Assembly: GCF_037976825.1 (NCBI RefSeq)
Contig: NZ_CP150269.1
Span: 3,733,501 to 3,797,500, forward strand
DNA from: Paenibacillus sp. FSL K6-1330
Lineage (GTDB): Bacteria; Bacillota; Bacilli; Paenibacillales; Paenibacillaceae
Reading direction: 5' to 3'
Length of the DNA: 64,000 nucleotides
Shown here: positions 43,603-52,953 of the stretch, piece by piece
Numbering within the stretch: position 1 is the first letter of the stretch
How the letters are laid out: each line of letters begins with the position of its first letter
Made by a program: the position numbers and the translations under genes
Notes under the pieces: model-generated
The model's input: only the letters and a program-made list of their open reading frames with translations
Told to the model about the DNA's origin: nothing
The model's database searches: none

Positions 43603-43965
43603 TTATGCATTCTTGTGATTTGTGTACAATACTTCATCGGGAAAGTTTTCGATATAGTTGGTTCCAAAATCGCATAACATCATGAGCATAGGGGCAAGTT
43701 GCTCACCTAGCTGAGATAAGCAATATTCCACTTTTGGCGGTGAAACAGGATAAACCTTGCGAACAATAAGTCCGTCGCTTTCTAGCATTCTTAGCTGCAT
43801 CGTAAGCATACGTTGGGTTGCTTCAGGAAGTTCCCGTCGCAGCTCATTATACCGTACTGGACCTTTTGCTAAGCGGTTTAAAATGGATATCTTCCATTTC
43901 CCACTGATTAAGCCGAGTACAATTTCCGAGGTACACCGATATTCTTTGTCTCTAAAGTTTATCAT
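43603..43965 (-). CDS. HxlR-family regulator
   Basis: About 120 residues: a conserved Cys near the N-terminus (KEYRCTSEIVLGLISGKWKISILNRL), winged HTH with RYNELRRELPEATQRMLTMQLR and wing KVYPVSPPKVEYCLS. The N-terminal Cys is the redox/electrophile sensor in YodB- and HypR-like members. ATG 43965 has AAAAGGATG upstream, though the spacing is long; the frame stays open to 44025. Convergent with the MFS gene and likely its regulator. Confidence 0.85.
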   Translation of the reverse strand: MINFRDKEYRCTSEIVLGLISGKWKISILNRLAKGPVRYNELRRELPEATQRMLTMQLRMLESDGLIVRKVYPVSPPKVEYCLSQLGEQLAPMLMMLCDFGTNYIENFPDEVLYTNHKNA

Positions 43966-44025
43966 CTGTCGACACATCCTTTTTAGAAAAGATTGTGTAA
44001 AAGTAAGTTGTCTCTCTTCAGCCAA

Positions 44026-44399
44026 TTCGAATTACATACCATTCATTCCATATATTATGTTCAAGCACTTAATTCTTGTCAAGGACTTCTGGACCGATTA
44101 GTATGAAATTAATAAAGGAGGTCTAGCCTGAGATAGCCTCTGAGATAAGATTCGAGAAGAAATCCTCATTCCCCTTCTCTTTCCCCTATTTCCTAAAACA
44201 AAAAAAGTCGAGCAAATGTCAGATTATAATCCTGGATCTGCTCAACTGTAATACGACCTTATTTGCTTGGATACAAATTTGGTTTAGATCGATGTGAGTA
44301 TATTTTTCGACTCACAGTCAGGTAAAAATTGCTTTAATCTCCCTTGGCAAGCAGGTTAACGGCCGTTCCAACCCAACCGGCGTTTTGCGCTTCTGGAAC
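44026..44399. other. Intergenic stretch
   Basis: Holds the hxlR upstream region and, near 44205-44255, a weak inverted repeat (AGTCGAGCA...TGCTCAACT). The segment 44310-44399 has a protein-like leftward frame (GWVGTAVNLLAKGD) but is too short to name. Confidence 0.3.
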
Positions 44400-45269
44400 T
44401 CAGCCATTAACTTGAACATTCCCTCCAAGAAATTCATGACTATATATATCGGAGATTTTGTCCAGCACACGCTGCGCATGTTCTGTAAATTTCAAGTCCG
44501 CAATCCGATCTTTGAACAGAAACACGCCAGTCTCATTGCTGTTTTTGCCCAGAGCTCCCTCATATAATAGTTTGGCTCCATGAGTAGGCGGAGAGGAAAA
44601 AAACTTCATAAACAGTTCAAACCCTGCGGTCAGTCCGGAATCTTTTCCTTTTCTTAGCGTGTTGTTAATGCCCGGGTCAACGCTGCGGATCTTGATGCCT
44701 TCCTTGGCAAGCTGCGATGCGACGGCTTGGGTCCACAACGAAAGAGCCAGCTTTGAAGTCGCATATGGTCCATACATTTTGCGGAAGGTTTTGGGATGCT
44801 CCAATTTTTCGATCGTAAACTCCTTCGTAAATCTAAACACCTGCGACGAAGTGTTAATCACCGTTTTTAAGCTGCCGTTCTTCAACAGCTCCTTCAATTC
44901 CATCAGAATAATATAAGGAACGACCGTCAACAATTCATAATGCAATTCGCGGCCTTGTTTCGAATAGCGCAGCTCACTTAAGCCTCCTCCGGCGTTGTTA
45001 AACAAAATATCGATCCACTGTTCCTTGCTTTTTATTTCTTCCAAAGAGTGTCTCAAGCTGTCATAATCGGTGAGATCCTTCACTTTATAGGCTCGGAGCC
45101 GTCCGTCCTTGAGATGATTTTGGAGGAATCTATCGTCCTCTGGAAAATCCGACCGGTTTAAAGCAACCACCTGCCAGTTCTCCGACAGCATTTTCCGGGT
45201 CAATGCCAACCCGATCCCGTTACTTGCGCCTGTAATCAGTGCAATATGTTCTCGTTGGTTCTTACTCAA
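44400..45269 (-). CDS. Short-chain dehydrogenase/reductase
   Basis: 289 residues: TGASNGIGLALTRKM cofactor loop, NNAGGG (about 93), catalytic Y-x3-K in YGPYATSKLALSLW, followed by VDPGINNTLRKG. The C-terminal 70 residues extend beyond a minimal SDR. TTG 45269 follows AAGGAGG. It precedes no other gene closely; the MDR gene starts its own unit upstream, 45 bases away in the same direction, so the two may be one transcript. Confidence 0.87.
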   Translation of the reverse strand: MSKNQREHIALITGASNGIGLALTRKMLSENWQVVALNRSDFPEDDRFLQNHLKDGRLRAYKVKDLTDYDSLRHSLEEIKSKEQWIDILFNNAGGGLSELRYSKQGRELHYELLTVVPYIILMELKELLKNGSLKTVINTSSQVFRFTKEFTIEKLEHPKTFRKMYGPYATSKLALSLWTQAVASQLAKEGIKIRSVDPGINNTLRKGKDSGLTAGFELFMKFFSSPPTHGAKLLYEGALGKNSNETGVFLFKDRIADLKFTEHAQRVLDKISDIYSHEFLGGNVQVNG

Positions 45270-45314
45270 TTCATGTCCTCCTTCATTCAGAATTTCATCG
45301 ATTATATGTGCTTA

Positions 45315-46265
45315 TCAGTCGGAGTCGGGCAGGAGGATCAGTTTACCGCGGGCACCCCCGCTCTGGCTGATTTGAACAGCTGAACGCCATTCTTTGAGTT
45401 CGAAAGTCTTCGCGACCGGAATAGTGAACTTGCCGTCTGCTGCGAATTGGGCAAAGTCGCTGACAACGTCATAACGTGCGGTATGTAGTTCTCCATAGCT
45501 GGTGCGAACGCCAAGTTCAGCGGCTGTGGCGAAATCGCTGACGGTAAGGACATGCTGGGGATGCCTGTTGACGATTTGGACCAGATCTTTCAATGAACCG
45601 CTGATTGGCGCCGTATCCAGGGCGAGATCAACCGGCTGCTTTGCCAGTTCGGTCACTCGTTCGACCATTCCATCACCGTACGAGGTAACCAACGCCCCCA
45701 TTGAGCGGAGCTTGTCGGCGTAGGTGGGACCAGCGGTTGCGATCACGCGGGCACCGCGCATGAGGGCAATTTGAACGGCGGCGAACCCTACCGTGGTGCC
45801 GGCTCCGTGCACGAGTACGGTCTGACCCGATTTCACCCCAAGAGTATCAATGCCACGGTAAGCGGTTTCGACTGCCATTGGCAACGCTGCAGCTTGAACA
45901 AAGTCGAGTCCGGCGGGCATACGGAACCAATAGTACATAATCGCTTGATCCGACGCACCGGCGCTCGATCCATTCATGAAATCTGCGGCACCCAGAACGG
46001 AATCGCCGATGGCAACATCGGTTACGCCCTCTCCGATTGCGTCTACAATACCAGCCACGTCCAGCCCGATTCCGCGAGGCAAGGGCAATTGAGCGGCAAA
46101 ATGGCCTTGGCACGTCACCCAGTCAACCGGATTTAAGCCGCAAGCGCGTACTCTCACGCGAATGCGTCCCGGCCCTGGCTCTGGGATCGCCACCTCATCC
46201 AAGCATAAGACATCCGTTGGTTCTCCGTATTCGTGGAACCGGATGGTCCGCATCGTATTCTCCAT
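45315..46265 (-). CDS. Medium-chain NADPH:quinone-type oxidoreductase
   Basis: 316 residues: GroES-like N-terminal domain (CGLNPVDW, GLDVAGIV), no structural zinc Cys cluster, cofactor-domain loop HGAGTTVGFAAVQIA, and C-terminal GKLILLP. This is the zinc-free quinone/zeta-crystallin-like branch, which reduces quinones or alkenals with NADPH. GGAGGGGAG precedes ATG 46265. Confidence 0.88.
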   Translation of the reverse strand: MENTMRTIRFHEYGEPTDVLCLDEVAIPEPGPGRIRVRVRACGLNPVDWVTCQGHFAAQLPLPRGIGLDVAGIVDAIGEGVTDVAIGDSVLGAADFMNGSSAGASDQAIMYYWFRMPAGLDFVQAAALPMAVETAYRGIDTLGVKSGQTVLVHGAGTTVGFAAVQIALMRGARVIATAGPTYADKLRSMGALVTSYGDGMVERVTELAKQPVDLALDTAPISGSLKDLVQIVNRHPQHVLTVSDFATAAELGVRTSYGELHTARYDVVSDFAQFAADGKFTIPVAKTFELKEWRSAVQISQSGGARGKLILLPDSD

Positions 46266-46371
46266 TGTGATCTCCCCTCCATTTTGCTCTGATAAAATCG
46301 TGTTCTCTGTGATGAGGATAACCTATGCCCCCTGCCCTCGCTTTAATAGTCTGGTGTGCGAACTGAGGAGC

Positions 46372-47130
46372 TTAGATCTGGGAGCCGCCTCCATCGACAG
46401 GGAACTCAGCCCCGGTGGTATAGGTGGCCTCAAATGCTAGGAATGCAACAGCCTTGGCTACCTCAACTGGATCACCTAAACGAAGCATTGGGATCTGTTG
46501 TCTCATCTGTGCCTTTGTCTGCTTGGCAGCTTCTTCCGGCATTGACTTTTCCATGATGCCTGTGTCAATAACGCCGGGACTGACTGCGTTGACGCGAATA
46601 TTTCGAGGTAATAACTCGCGCGCCAGACCTCGAGTCATGGAGCGCAGCGCCGCCTTACTAGCTGCGTAAGCACTGAGCATTGGGAAACCCACTACGTTCA
46701 CGATTGAGGTGGTAAGGACTACCCCGCTACCTGAGCCTAGCAACGGAGCGAGTTTCTGCACGGTAAAGTACGGTCCTTTGGCATTGATTGTAAGTATCTC
46801 GTCGTACTTTTCTTCTGTCATTATCTCGAAAGGGACAAACCCCGTGACACCAGCGTTAACAAACAGGGCATCTATTGTTCCAAATTCAGCCTCCACTTGA
46901 TCGGCTAATGCGGCGATATCCTTCATTGAGGCGGCATCGCTTAAGACCGCGATCGCGTTGTTTCCAAGTTGTTCACGAGCCGTATCCAGCGTCGCCTGAG
47001 TACGTCCAGTAATCAGAACGAGTGCGCCTTCATCCACTAGCAACTTCGCCGTCGCAAGGCCGATTCCGCTGCTACCTCCTGTGATCACGACCTTTTTGTC
47101 AGAGAATTTGCCTTTACTGAATAGTTCCAT
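46372..47130 (-). CDS. Short-chain dehydrogenase/reductase under TetR control
   Basis: 252 residues: TGGSSGIGLATAKL, VNAG in place of NNAG, TTSIVN with the catalytic Ser, YAASKAALRS active site, PGVIDTGI and the FabG-like C-terminus FPVDGGG. GGGAGG precedes ATG 47130. First gene of the SDR-MDR-SDR leftward row and divergent from the tetR gene at 47313. Confidence 0.9.
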   Translation of the reverse strand: MELFSKGKFSDKKVVITGGSSGIGLATAKLLVDEGALVLITGRTQATLDTAREQLGNNAIAVLSDAASMKDIAALADQVEAEFGTIDALFVNAGVTGFVPFEIMTEEKYDEILTINAKGPYFTVQKLAPLLGSGSGVVLTTSIVNVVGFPMLSAYAASKAALRSMTRGLARELLPRNIRVNAVSPGVIDTGIMEKSMPEEAAKQTKAQMRQQIPMLRLGDPVEVAKAVAFLAFEATYTTGAEFPVDGGGSQI

Positions 47131-47211
47131 TTAAATCGTCCTCCCTTTGTATAATCCGTAATCGGATGATTAGGTACAGGAGCGATTATACTGCAATAAA
47201 TTTAATAAGTA

Positions 47212-47233
47212 AACTAAATTAATTAAATTAGTT
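47212..47233. promoter_or_regulatory. Probable TetR operator
   Basis: AACTAA-N10-TTAGTT within a very A/T-rich stretch between the divergent SDR and tetR genes. Confidence 0.45.
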
Positions 47234-47312
47234 CATTTAATTAATTTCATACATAAATGGCCGCACATTTGTTATAATAGGTTTTATAGGCATCAAAGGG
47301 AGGTACTTATCC

Positions 47313-47951
47313 GTGAGAAAAGCTGTGAGTGTAGATACATATGTGGAAAAAATAAAACCTATTATAAGAAAAACAAAATTCAGTCAACTGAAAGTCGACG
47401 ATCTCGCTAAATATATGGATATCAGCAAAGTGACACTCTATAAGCATTTTTCCTCCAAAGACGACATCATCGAACAAGTCGTGGATTATTACATTGATTA
47501 TTCGAAGAAGGCTGACACCGTTGTCAAAGACGATTCCGTCTCTTTTTTGGATCGTTTTCAATTAACATTTTTACAATCTTTGATGTGTGCCGCGTATATC
47601 TCTGATTTGTTCTTGCAAGACCTTAAGGAATTTTATCCACACCATTTTGAGAATCTGTCCGTTGCCCTACAAAATCGGAATAAAAGCTTACAAACTTTTT
47701 TTGAATCCGGTATGGAGCAACAGATTTTCAACAGATTGAATGCCGTGTTGTTTATGGTTCAAGATGACGCTGTTCTGCGACGCTTTATCGATCCGTCATT
47801 TTCGATTCAGTATGATATCACTTTGAAACAAGCGATTATGGATTTCTACTACATGAAGCAGTATCAATTGCTAAAACCTGAATATCTGAAGATCATAGAC
47901 AATTCCAATATTGAAATGAAGATCGTTAATATTTTGCAAGCCATTTCATAA
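47313..47951 (+). CDS. TetR-family regulator
   Basis: 212 residues: HTH (LKVDDLAKYMDISKVTLYKHFSSKDDII, about 24-52) and an all-helical ligand domain. GTG 47313 follows GGGAGG. Divergent from an SDR/MDR gene row, whose repressor it probably is. Confidence 0.85.
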   Translation: MRKAVSVDTYVEKIKPIIRKTKFSQLKVDDLAKYMDISKVTLYKHFSSKDDIIEQVVDYYIDYSKKADTVVKDDSVSFLDRFQLTFLQSLMCAAYISDLFLQDLKEFYPHHFENLSVALQNRNKSLQTFFESGMEQQIFNRLNAVLFMVQDDAVLRRFIDPSFSIQYDITLKQAIMDFYYMKQYQLLKPEYLKIIDNSNIEMKIVNILQAIS

Positions 47952-48037
47952 GTGAAGCATCAGTTGGTACTCGGACAACTCGCCGTCGAGGAGAAGAGCA
48001 ACGAACAAAAGCCCACTAGTTTTACAACGATGAAAAA

Positions 48038-48060
48038 AGAGGGGATCCGCCCCTCTTTGC
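48038..48060 (+). terminator. Terminator after tetR
   Basis: AGAGGGG-ATCCG-CCCCTCT followed by TTGCTATTT. Confidence 0.65.
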
Positions 48061-48101
48061 TATTTCCGCCAATACATCTCCGATTTAATTGTCTTTCCGA
48101 A

Positions 48102-48457
48102 CTAACAGTGAACAGCACTCCGCATGTCAAGTGTAGGTAGCAATTGTCTGAATTGATGCAGCAGCATTTCTAGAATAGTGGCTTGCTTGTCTAAGGCATC
48201 GTTGACGGTGGTTGCTAGTAACTTTTCTGGGCTAGCTTTCACCTATCTTCGATAATTGGAGCACCAAAGTAAACGGTTTCAAATCATTGATAGACGATCC
48301 CTGAAATGTGTGCTATCAAATTAGCGATGCTGTTACTCTCGGGCGTGGTCGACCATACGATATCCTCTCCAGATAATTGTTCAATCATTATGCGAGTCCA
48401 TTTCTTGTTCGCTTTGTATTTCCTTAAGAGGTCTATTACTATGGTTGAACTGTCCAA
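48102..48457 (-). pseudogene. Frameshifted DinB-family protein
   Basis: Leftward pieces in two frames join to a DinB-like (YfiT-fold) protein: LLRKYKANKKWTRIMIEQL..., TTPESNSIANLIAHISG, then after a stop and a shift ETVYFGAPIIEDR and KASPEKLLATTVNDALDKQ. ESNSIANLxxHI is the family's hallmark region. At least one stop and one frameshift break it. Confidence 0.6.
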
Positions 48458-48518
48458 ACTCTTTCACGCCCCCAGGTTTTCCCTCAAGTTCACCAAACGT
48501 ATTGCAACTTCGCTCTCC

Positions 48519-48601
48519 TCCCCGTTACTTCAACGGAAACGGCAGCCGATCACCTTGCCGGCTGCCGTATGTTTCCGAGCTATCATCCCCGTTAACTTAT
48601 C
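48519..48601 (+). repeat. Family 2 repeat (copy f)
   Basis: CCCCGTTACTTCAACGG, hairpin ACGGCAGCCG / CGGCTGCCGT, then TTTCCGAGCTATCATCCCCGTTAACTTA. Confidence 0.65.
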
Positions 48602-48669
48602 CCTACCGCGTTCCATGCCTGAGCACCACAGGAGCGATCCGGAAACTTAAACGACGCTCTTCGGCGCAA

Positions 48670-50400
48670 TTATTCGTCGTACCCTAGAATCATTTGGTCC
48701 AGCGTCGTGCCGGCAAGCACCATGGGGTACACGTTCTCATCGGTCGGGATGACGAACTCGACGAGCACAGGTCCTGTTGTCTGCAGCGCCTCAAGCCAGA
48801 CCTTGGAGGCCTCGGCCTTTGTCGTTGCCCTTAATCCCTTGATTCCGTATGCTTCCGCAAGCTTGACGAAGTCCGGACTGCCGGACAGATCAATCTGGCT
48901 GTAGCGTCGTTCGTACATCAATTCCTGCTGCTGCTTAACCATACCGAGCACCTGGTTGTTCAAGACCACGATCTTGACCGGAATCTGATGAATCGCGCAG
49001 ATCGCCATCTCCTGCGCGCACATCTGCATGCCCCCGTCGCCGTTGATCGAGACGACCAGGCGATCTGGATTTCCGACTTTAGCGCCGATCGCAGCCGGGA
49101 AGCCAAAGCCCATCGTGCCAAGACCGCCCGATGTGATGAGTGAGCGAGGATGCTTAAAGCGGTAAAACTGCGCGGTCCACATTTGGTGCTGGCCTACATC
49201 AGTGGTGATGATCGCATCTCCTTGCGTCGTCTCGCTAATCATCTCGAGCACATATTGCGGTTTAATGACAGTATCCGAATCGGTATACCGAAGCGGATGC
49301 TGCACCGTATACTCTTGAAGCTGCTCGAGCCAGGTATCCGTCTGAGCTGCTTGCGCTTTCGTGTTCGCATAAGCCAGCACGTTTTTAATATCGCCGATGC
49401 ACGCGATCTCTGTCTTGACGTTCTTGCCGATTTCCGCAGGATCGATATCGATATGGGCGATACGTTTGGCCTGAGGCGCAAATCCGTCCAGTCTCATCGT
49501 GACCCGATCATCGAAACGCGAGCCGATCGAAATAATGAGATCCGCATTCTGCACCGCCATGTTCGCAGCATATACGCCATGATGTCCGAGCATGCCCAGC
49601 CACAACTCGTCATCGCTCGGAAACCCGCCGAGGCCAAGCAGGGTCGTCGCGACCGGAATCCGGGTAGTGTGGACGAATTTGATCAACTCCTGCGAGGAGT
49701 TCGCATAGACAACGCCGCCGCCCGCGATAATAACCGGCTTGCGCGCTTCTGCAATCGCCTGAAGCAGCGCATCCATTTCTGCCGGATTCGGTTCCGGGGC
49801 TCCATGGTATCCGCGCAACTGAACCGTGTCCGCTGGACGATACGCCATCCGCTGGTTGGTCACGTCTTTTGGAATATCGATCAAGACAGGACCTTTGCGG
49901 CCCGTATTCGCGATGCAGAACGCTTCATGAATGATGCGAGGAAGGTCGTGTACATTGCGAACCATGTAGCTGTGCTTCGTAATCGGCATCGTGATGCTAA
50001 TAATGTCCGCTTCCTGAAAAGCATCCGTGCCCATGACAGTCGTAGATACGTTCCCCGTTATGACTACCAGCGGCACCGAATCCATATAGGCGGTTGCGAT
50101 GCCGGTCACCAGATTTGTTGCTCCTGGACCGGATGTCGCGATGCATACCCCAACCTTCCCCGTCGACCTAGCATAGCCGTCCGCCGCGTGAATCGCGCCT
50201 TGTTCGTGCCGGGTCAAGATATGCTTGAATTCAGGCTGATGTACCATCGCGTCGTAAATATAGAGCACATTACCTCCCGGATAGCCGAATACGCACTCTA
50301 CGCCTTCCTGCAGCAAGCCGCGCAAAAGCACCTCCGAACCGGTGATATATTCCTCTGATGGCGTCGTTGTTTCATTCGTCATTCCTAATTGCTGTTCCAC
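48670..50400 (-). CDS. ilvB: Acetolactate synthase large subunit
   Basis: 576 residues. Thiamin-diphosphate enzyme that condenses two pyruvates (or pyruvate and 2-oxobutyrate) in branched-chain amino acid synthesis. Visible: N-terminal GYPGGNVLYIYDAM with the catalytic Glu in the HEQGAIHAADGYAR helix, GPGATNLVTGIA, FAD-domain GGGVVYANSSQEL, and the ThDP motif GDGGMQMCAQEMA ... NNQVLGMVKQQQ. GTG 50400 has AAGGAGG 8 bases upstream. No ilvN (regulatory subunit), ilvC or leu genes follow; the gene ends next to a DinB relic. Two T-boxes precede it. Confidence 0.95.
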   Translation of the reverse strand: MEQQLGMTNETTTPSEEYITGSEVLLRGLLQEGVECVFGYPGGNVLYIYDAMVHQPEFKHILTRHEQGAIHAADGYARSTGKVGVCIATSGPGATNLVTGIATAYMDSVPLVVITGNVSTTVMGTDAFQEADIISITMPITKHSYMVRNVHDLPRIIHEAFCIANTGRKGPVLIDIPKDVTNQRMAYRPADTVQLRGYHGAPEPNPAEMDALLQAIAEARKPVIIAGGGVVYANSSQELIKFVHTTRIPVATTLLGLGGFPSDDELWLGMLGHHGVYAANMAVQNADLIISIGSRFDDRVTMRLDGFAPQAKRIAHIDIDPAEIGKNVKTEIACIGDIKNVLAYANTKAQAAQTDTWLEQLQEYTVQHPLRYTDSDTVIKPQYVLEMISETTQGDAIITTDVGQHQMWTAQFYRFKHPRSLITSGGLGTMGFGFPAAIGAKVGNPDRLVVSINGDGGMQMCAQEMAICAIHQIPVKIVVLNNQVLGMVKQQQELMYERRYSQIDLSGSPDFVKLAEAYGIKGLRATTKAEASKVWLEALQTTGPVLVEFVIPTDENVYPMVLAGTTLDQMILGYDE

Positions 50401-50419
50401 TTGGGCAGCCTCCTTTGCA

Positions 50420-50740
50420 AAATAAAATCCCCTCTCCTCCTGAGCAAACTGACATTCGATCAAGTCAGCTCATACAGGGACGAAAGGGGAATTTTTCGCG
50501 GTACCACCCAAGTTCGCTGCCACCCTCGCGAATGCAGCCTCATGAGGTAAGGCTGATGCCTTACCTGCGGCGCGTTAACGAGCACCATTTCGGTTAAGTC
50601 TACTTGCGGGCATGGAATGAGACCAGCCACTTTCGGTTAACAGCTCCGAGACGACACCATACAAAGGGTTAAGGCAAAGGTTTCAGCGTTTCCTCTGCTC
50701 TCTGGGCATAAGCGCCTTTGCCGGCTTTCTCTTCATCGCC
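50420..50740 (-). promoter_or_regulatory. T-box riboswitch 1 (gene-proximal) of ilvB
   Basis: Read leftward: stem I elements AGAGAGCAGAGG...GCTGAAACC, the specifier region CTCGGAGCTGTTAACCGAA, the T-box GGGTGGTACCGCG (50509-50497), and a terminator TTCCCCTTTC / GAGAGGGGATTTTATTTT whose 3' arm ends just before the ilvB ribosome binding site. The likely codon TTA (Leu) followed by the conserved purine is my inference. Confidence 0.9.
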
Positions 50741-50744
50741 TGTT

Positions 50745-51062
50745 GGTAATAAACAAATAACCCCTTCCTTCCCAAGGCTCATAGCAGCTTGCTAGAAGCC
50801 TTGGGACGAAAGGGGAATCGCGGTACCACCCAAGTTTACTGCAACCTCGCAATTGCAGTCTCATGAGGTAAAGCCGTTGCTTTACCTGCAGCATGTTAAC
50901 GGATGCCAAGCCGGTTGATCCTACTTGCGGGCGCGCAATCACGCCTTCCGCGTTCGGTCAACAGCTCCGAGACGACACTATACATACGTTACGACGGAGG
51001 TTTCAGCAATCCCTCTGCTCTCTGGACATAAACGCTATTGCATAGCCTTCTCTTCTTCGCTA
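50745..51062 (-). promoter_or_regulatory. T-box riboswitch 2 (promoter-proximal) of ilvB
   Basis: Same order of parts as T-box 1: AGAGAGCAGAGG...GCTGAAACC, CTCGGAGCTGTTGACCGAA, T-box GGGTGGTACCGCG (50831-50819), and its own terminator CCCAAGGCTT...AAGCCTTGGG with T-rich tail ending near 50745. The corresponding codon would be TTG (Leu). The first RNA element transcribed. Confidence 0.9.
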
Positions 51063-51078
51063 TATTTGGATTTTTCTG

Positions 51079-51107
51079 ATAATAGCACAGACTCGACTTT
51101 TTTTCAA
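51079..51107 (-). promoter_or_regulatory. Sigma-A promoter of the T-box/ilvB unit
   Basis: -35 TTGAAA (51107-51102), 17-base spacer, -10 TATTAT (51084-51079), leftward, about 20 bases before T-box 2. Confidence 0.8.
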
Positions 51108-51175
51108 ACCGAATTGATACTAAGCTGCTTCATGTCTCACCTCAATATGAGGCAACAGCAACTAGATCAAGTTAT

Positions 51176-51265
51176 CCTGCCCATAAGCAGAGCGAGGCCG
51201 CCGATCGATCCACTGTAACCTCTTCGTGTTGTATTTATTGAGTTCTTGTACCCGTTAAGTTTAAC
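51176..51265 (+). repeat. Degenerate family 2 repeat (copy g)
   Basis: CCTGCCCATAAG, weak hairpin around GGCCGCCGATCG, then TTGAGTTCTTGTACCCGTTAAGTTTAA. Diverged, low similarity. Confidence 0.35.
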
Positions 51266-51288
51266 CCATTTATGAGTGCCTTCTTATA

Positions 51289-52167
51289 CTAAACTCTTGG
51301 AGAAGATTCAAGCTGCTCTGCATGCTGGCTCTGATAATCAATTAACAGTTGCTGCATCTTATCCACCGTGCCATCTGGATGAGGAACATGAATGGAAACG
51401 GTCAAATTAGAATCGTTCAAGTAATGAAACGAAACAAGATCAAAATTCAAGATCCCGAGATTCGGACAATGCAGCGTCTTAGGAGCATCAATAGCATCGA
51501 GAACCTCGTGGGAATCCCAAAATTCTCGAAACTCCCTGCTAGCCTGTGAAAGCGCCTCGAAATGTTCGGACCACCAAGGATCGTCGACGTGACGCGCATA
51601 CCCGGCATGGAAGTAAGCAACGATTCGCCGAGCATGCTGTTCCCATTGGTCGCCCTTTACATAGCGGAAACGGGGAGAAGTAAACGTCATCCAGACCAAA
51701 TTCCGCTCCCGATCCGACATAACCGCGAGATTCCCATTCAATGCGCAGTAGGCTTCATTCCAGGCAATGATGTTCATGCGCGCATCCATGACATTCGTTG
51801 GGGAAAGGTTCTGGCTATCCAAAAAACGTTGAAGTTCCGGAGTTACCTTAGAGCGTTGCTTTGTACCGGTCAAGGGAAATTGCTTACGGGCCAGATGGTA
51901 CAGATGCCTGCGTTCCGATTCATCTAACCGAAGCACTTTCGCTATTCGATCAAGGACCTCAGCGGATACGTTGATATGACGCCCTTGTTCCAAATAAGTG
52001 TACCAATCCAGCCCCACGTCTGCCAGCAGAGCTACCTCGCTGCGGCGAAGCCCGGGTGTTCGTCTGCGTCCGGAATCCGGCACCCCTGCTTGCTCTGGGG
52101 TTATTCGTTCACGGCGTGAACGCAAAAAACGGGACAATTCCTCATAACGGTCCAATCTGTTGGCCAT
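51289..52167 (-). CDS. XRE-family regulator with MmyB-like ligand domain
   Basis: 292 residues: HTH (about 10-95; RTPGLRRSEVALLADVGLDWYTYLEQGR is the recognition region) and a C-terminal PAS-like MmyB transcription-factor domain (about 110-270; NIIAWNEAYCALNG, YVKGDQWEQHARRIVAYFH). Such regulators often control a neighbouring oxidoreductase. ATG 52167 has GGAGG 9 bases upstream; the ATG at 52176 overlaps that site. Divergent from the flavin reductase at 52361. Confidence 0.9.
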   Translation of the reverse strand: MANRLDRYEELSRFLRSRRERITPEQAGVPDSGRRRTPGLRRSEVALLADVGLDWYTYLEQGRHINVSAEVLDRIAKVLRLDESERRHLYHLARKQFPLTGTKQRSKVTPELQRFLDSQNLSPTNVMDARMNIIAWNEAYCALNGNLAVMSDRERNLVWMTFTSPRFRYVKGDQWEQHARRIVAYFHAGYARHVDDPWWSEHFEALSQASREFREFWDSHEVLDAIDAPKTLHCPNLGILNFDLVSFHYLNDSNLTVSIHVPHPDGTVDKMQQLLIDYQSQHAEQLESSPRV

Positions 52168-52360
52168 GTTCTCCATACCTCCTACCCATTCATGAACGTA
52201 GGATTCCCAATCCTACGATAACTAGATCTCTTCCTAGCCTCCTCGGGTCCATATAGACTAGTTTATGACCTCCTTAGGAGGAATAGCAAGAATGGATAGA
52301 CATGGGGGATCAGCCCTACCTGTTCAACGCCATTCAAACCCTATCATAGAGGTGATGAAA

Positions 52361-52930
52361 ATGAAAGTAGCCGCCATAGTCGGAAGCATTCGCAAAGATT
52401 CATACAACCTGAAGTTAGCCCGTTATATTCAAAACCGTTATCAGCATCTTATTCAGTTGGATGTGCTGAACATTCGGGATCTCCCCTTTTACGATCAGGA
52501 TATCGAGTCTGTTCCGCCCCAGCCGGTTATCGATTTTAAGGCGAAAGTCGCTGCTGCCGACGCGGTGTTATGGATCACTCCGGAATATAATTCGACCATT
52601 CCCGGCGTCATGGCGAACGCGATTGACTGGTTATCCCGCGTGGATCGAGTCATGATCGGGAAGCCCTCATGGATCGTCGGATCTTCCATGGGATTGTTGG
52701 GATCGGTCAAAGCGCAGGGCCATCTGCGTAACATTCTGTTCGCATCCGGTATTTCCTCGCCGCTGTTGCCTGGAAATGAAGTGTACATTGGTCTTGTTCA
52801 TGAGAAGTTTAACGATAAGGGTGAGCTGACCGATGATCCTACCATTCATTACCTTGATCTTGTAACCGACAATTTCGTGAAATGGATGAAGGAGCTCTCC
52901 CAATTGAAGCAGCTCCAAAGTCAAAAATAA
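52361..52930 (+). CDS. NADPH-dependent FMN reductase
   Basis: 189 residues, flavodoxin-like: GSIRKDSYNLKLARYI binds FMN phosphate, PEYNSTIPGVMANAIDW and GSSMGLLGSVKAQGHLR are family blocks (quinone/azo/chromate-reductase group). ATG 52361 has GAGGTG 6 bases upstream. Followed by the Dabb gene with a 23-base gap. Confidence 0.92.
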   Translation: MKVAAIVGSIRKDSYNLKLARYIQNRYQHLIQLDVLNIRDLPFYDQDIESVPPQPVIDFKAKVAAADAVLWITPEYNSTIPGVMANAIDWLSRVDRVMIGKPSWIVGSSMGLLGSVKAQGHLRNILFASGISSPLLPGNEVYIGLVHEKFNDKGELTDDPTIHYLDLVTDNFVKWMKELSQLKQLQSQK

Positions 52931-52953
52931 ACAGAAACCTTGGAGGGAGTAAG

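Noticed and set aside
49150..50358. 402-codon + strand frame opposite ilvB
   Set aside because: Antisense shadow; IlvB motifs are complete on the - strand.
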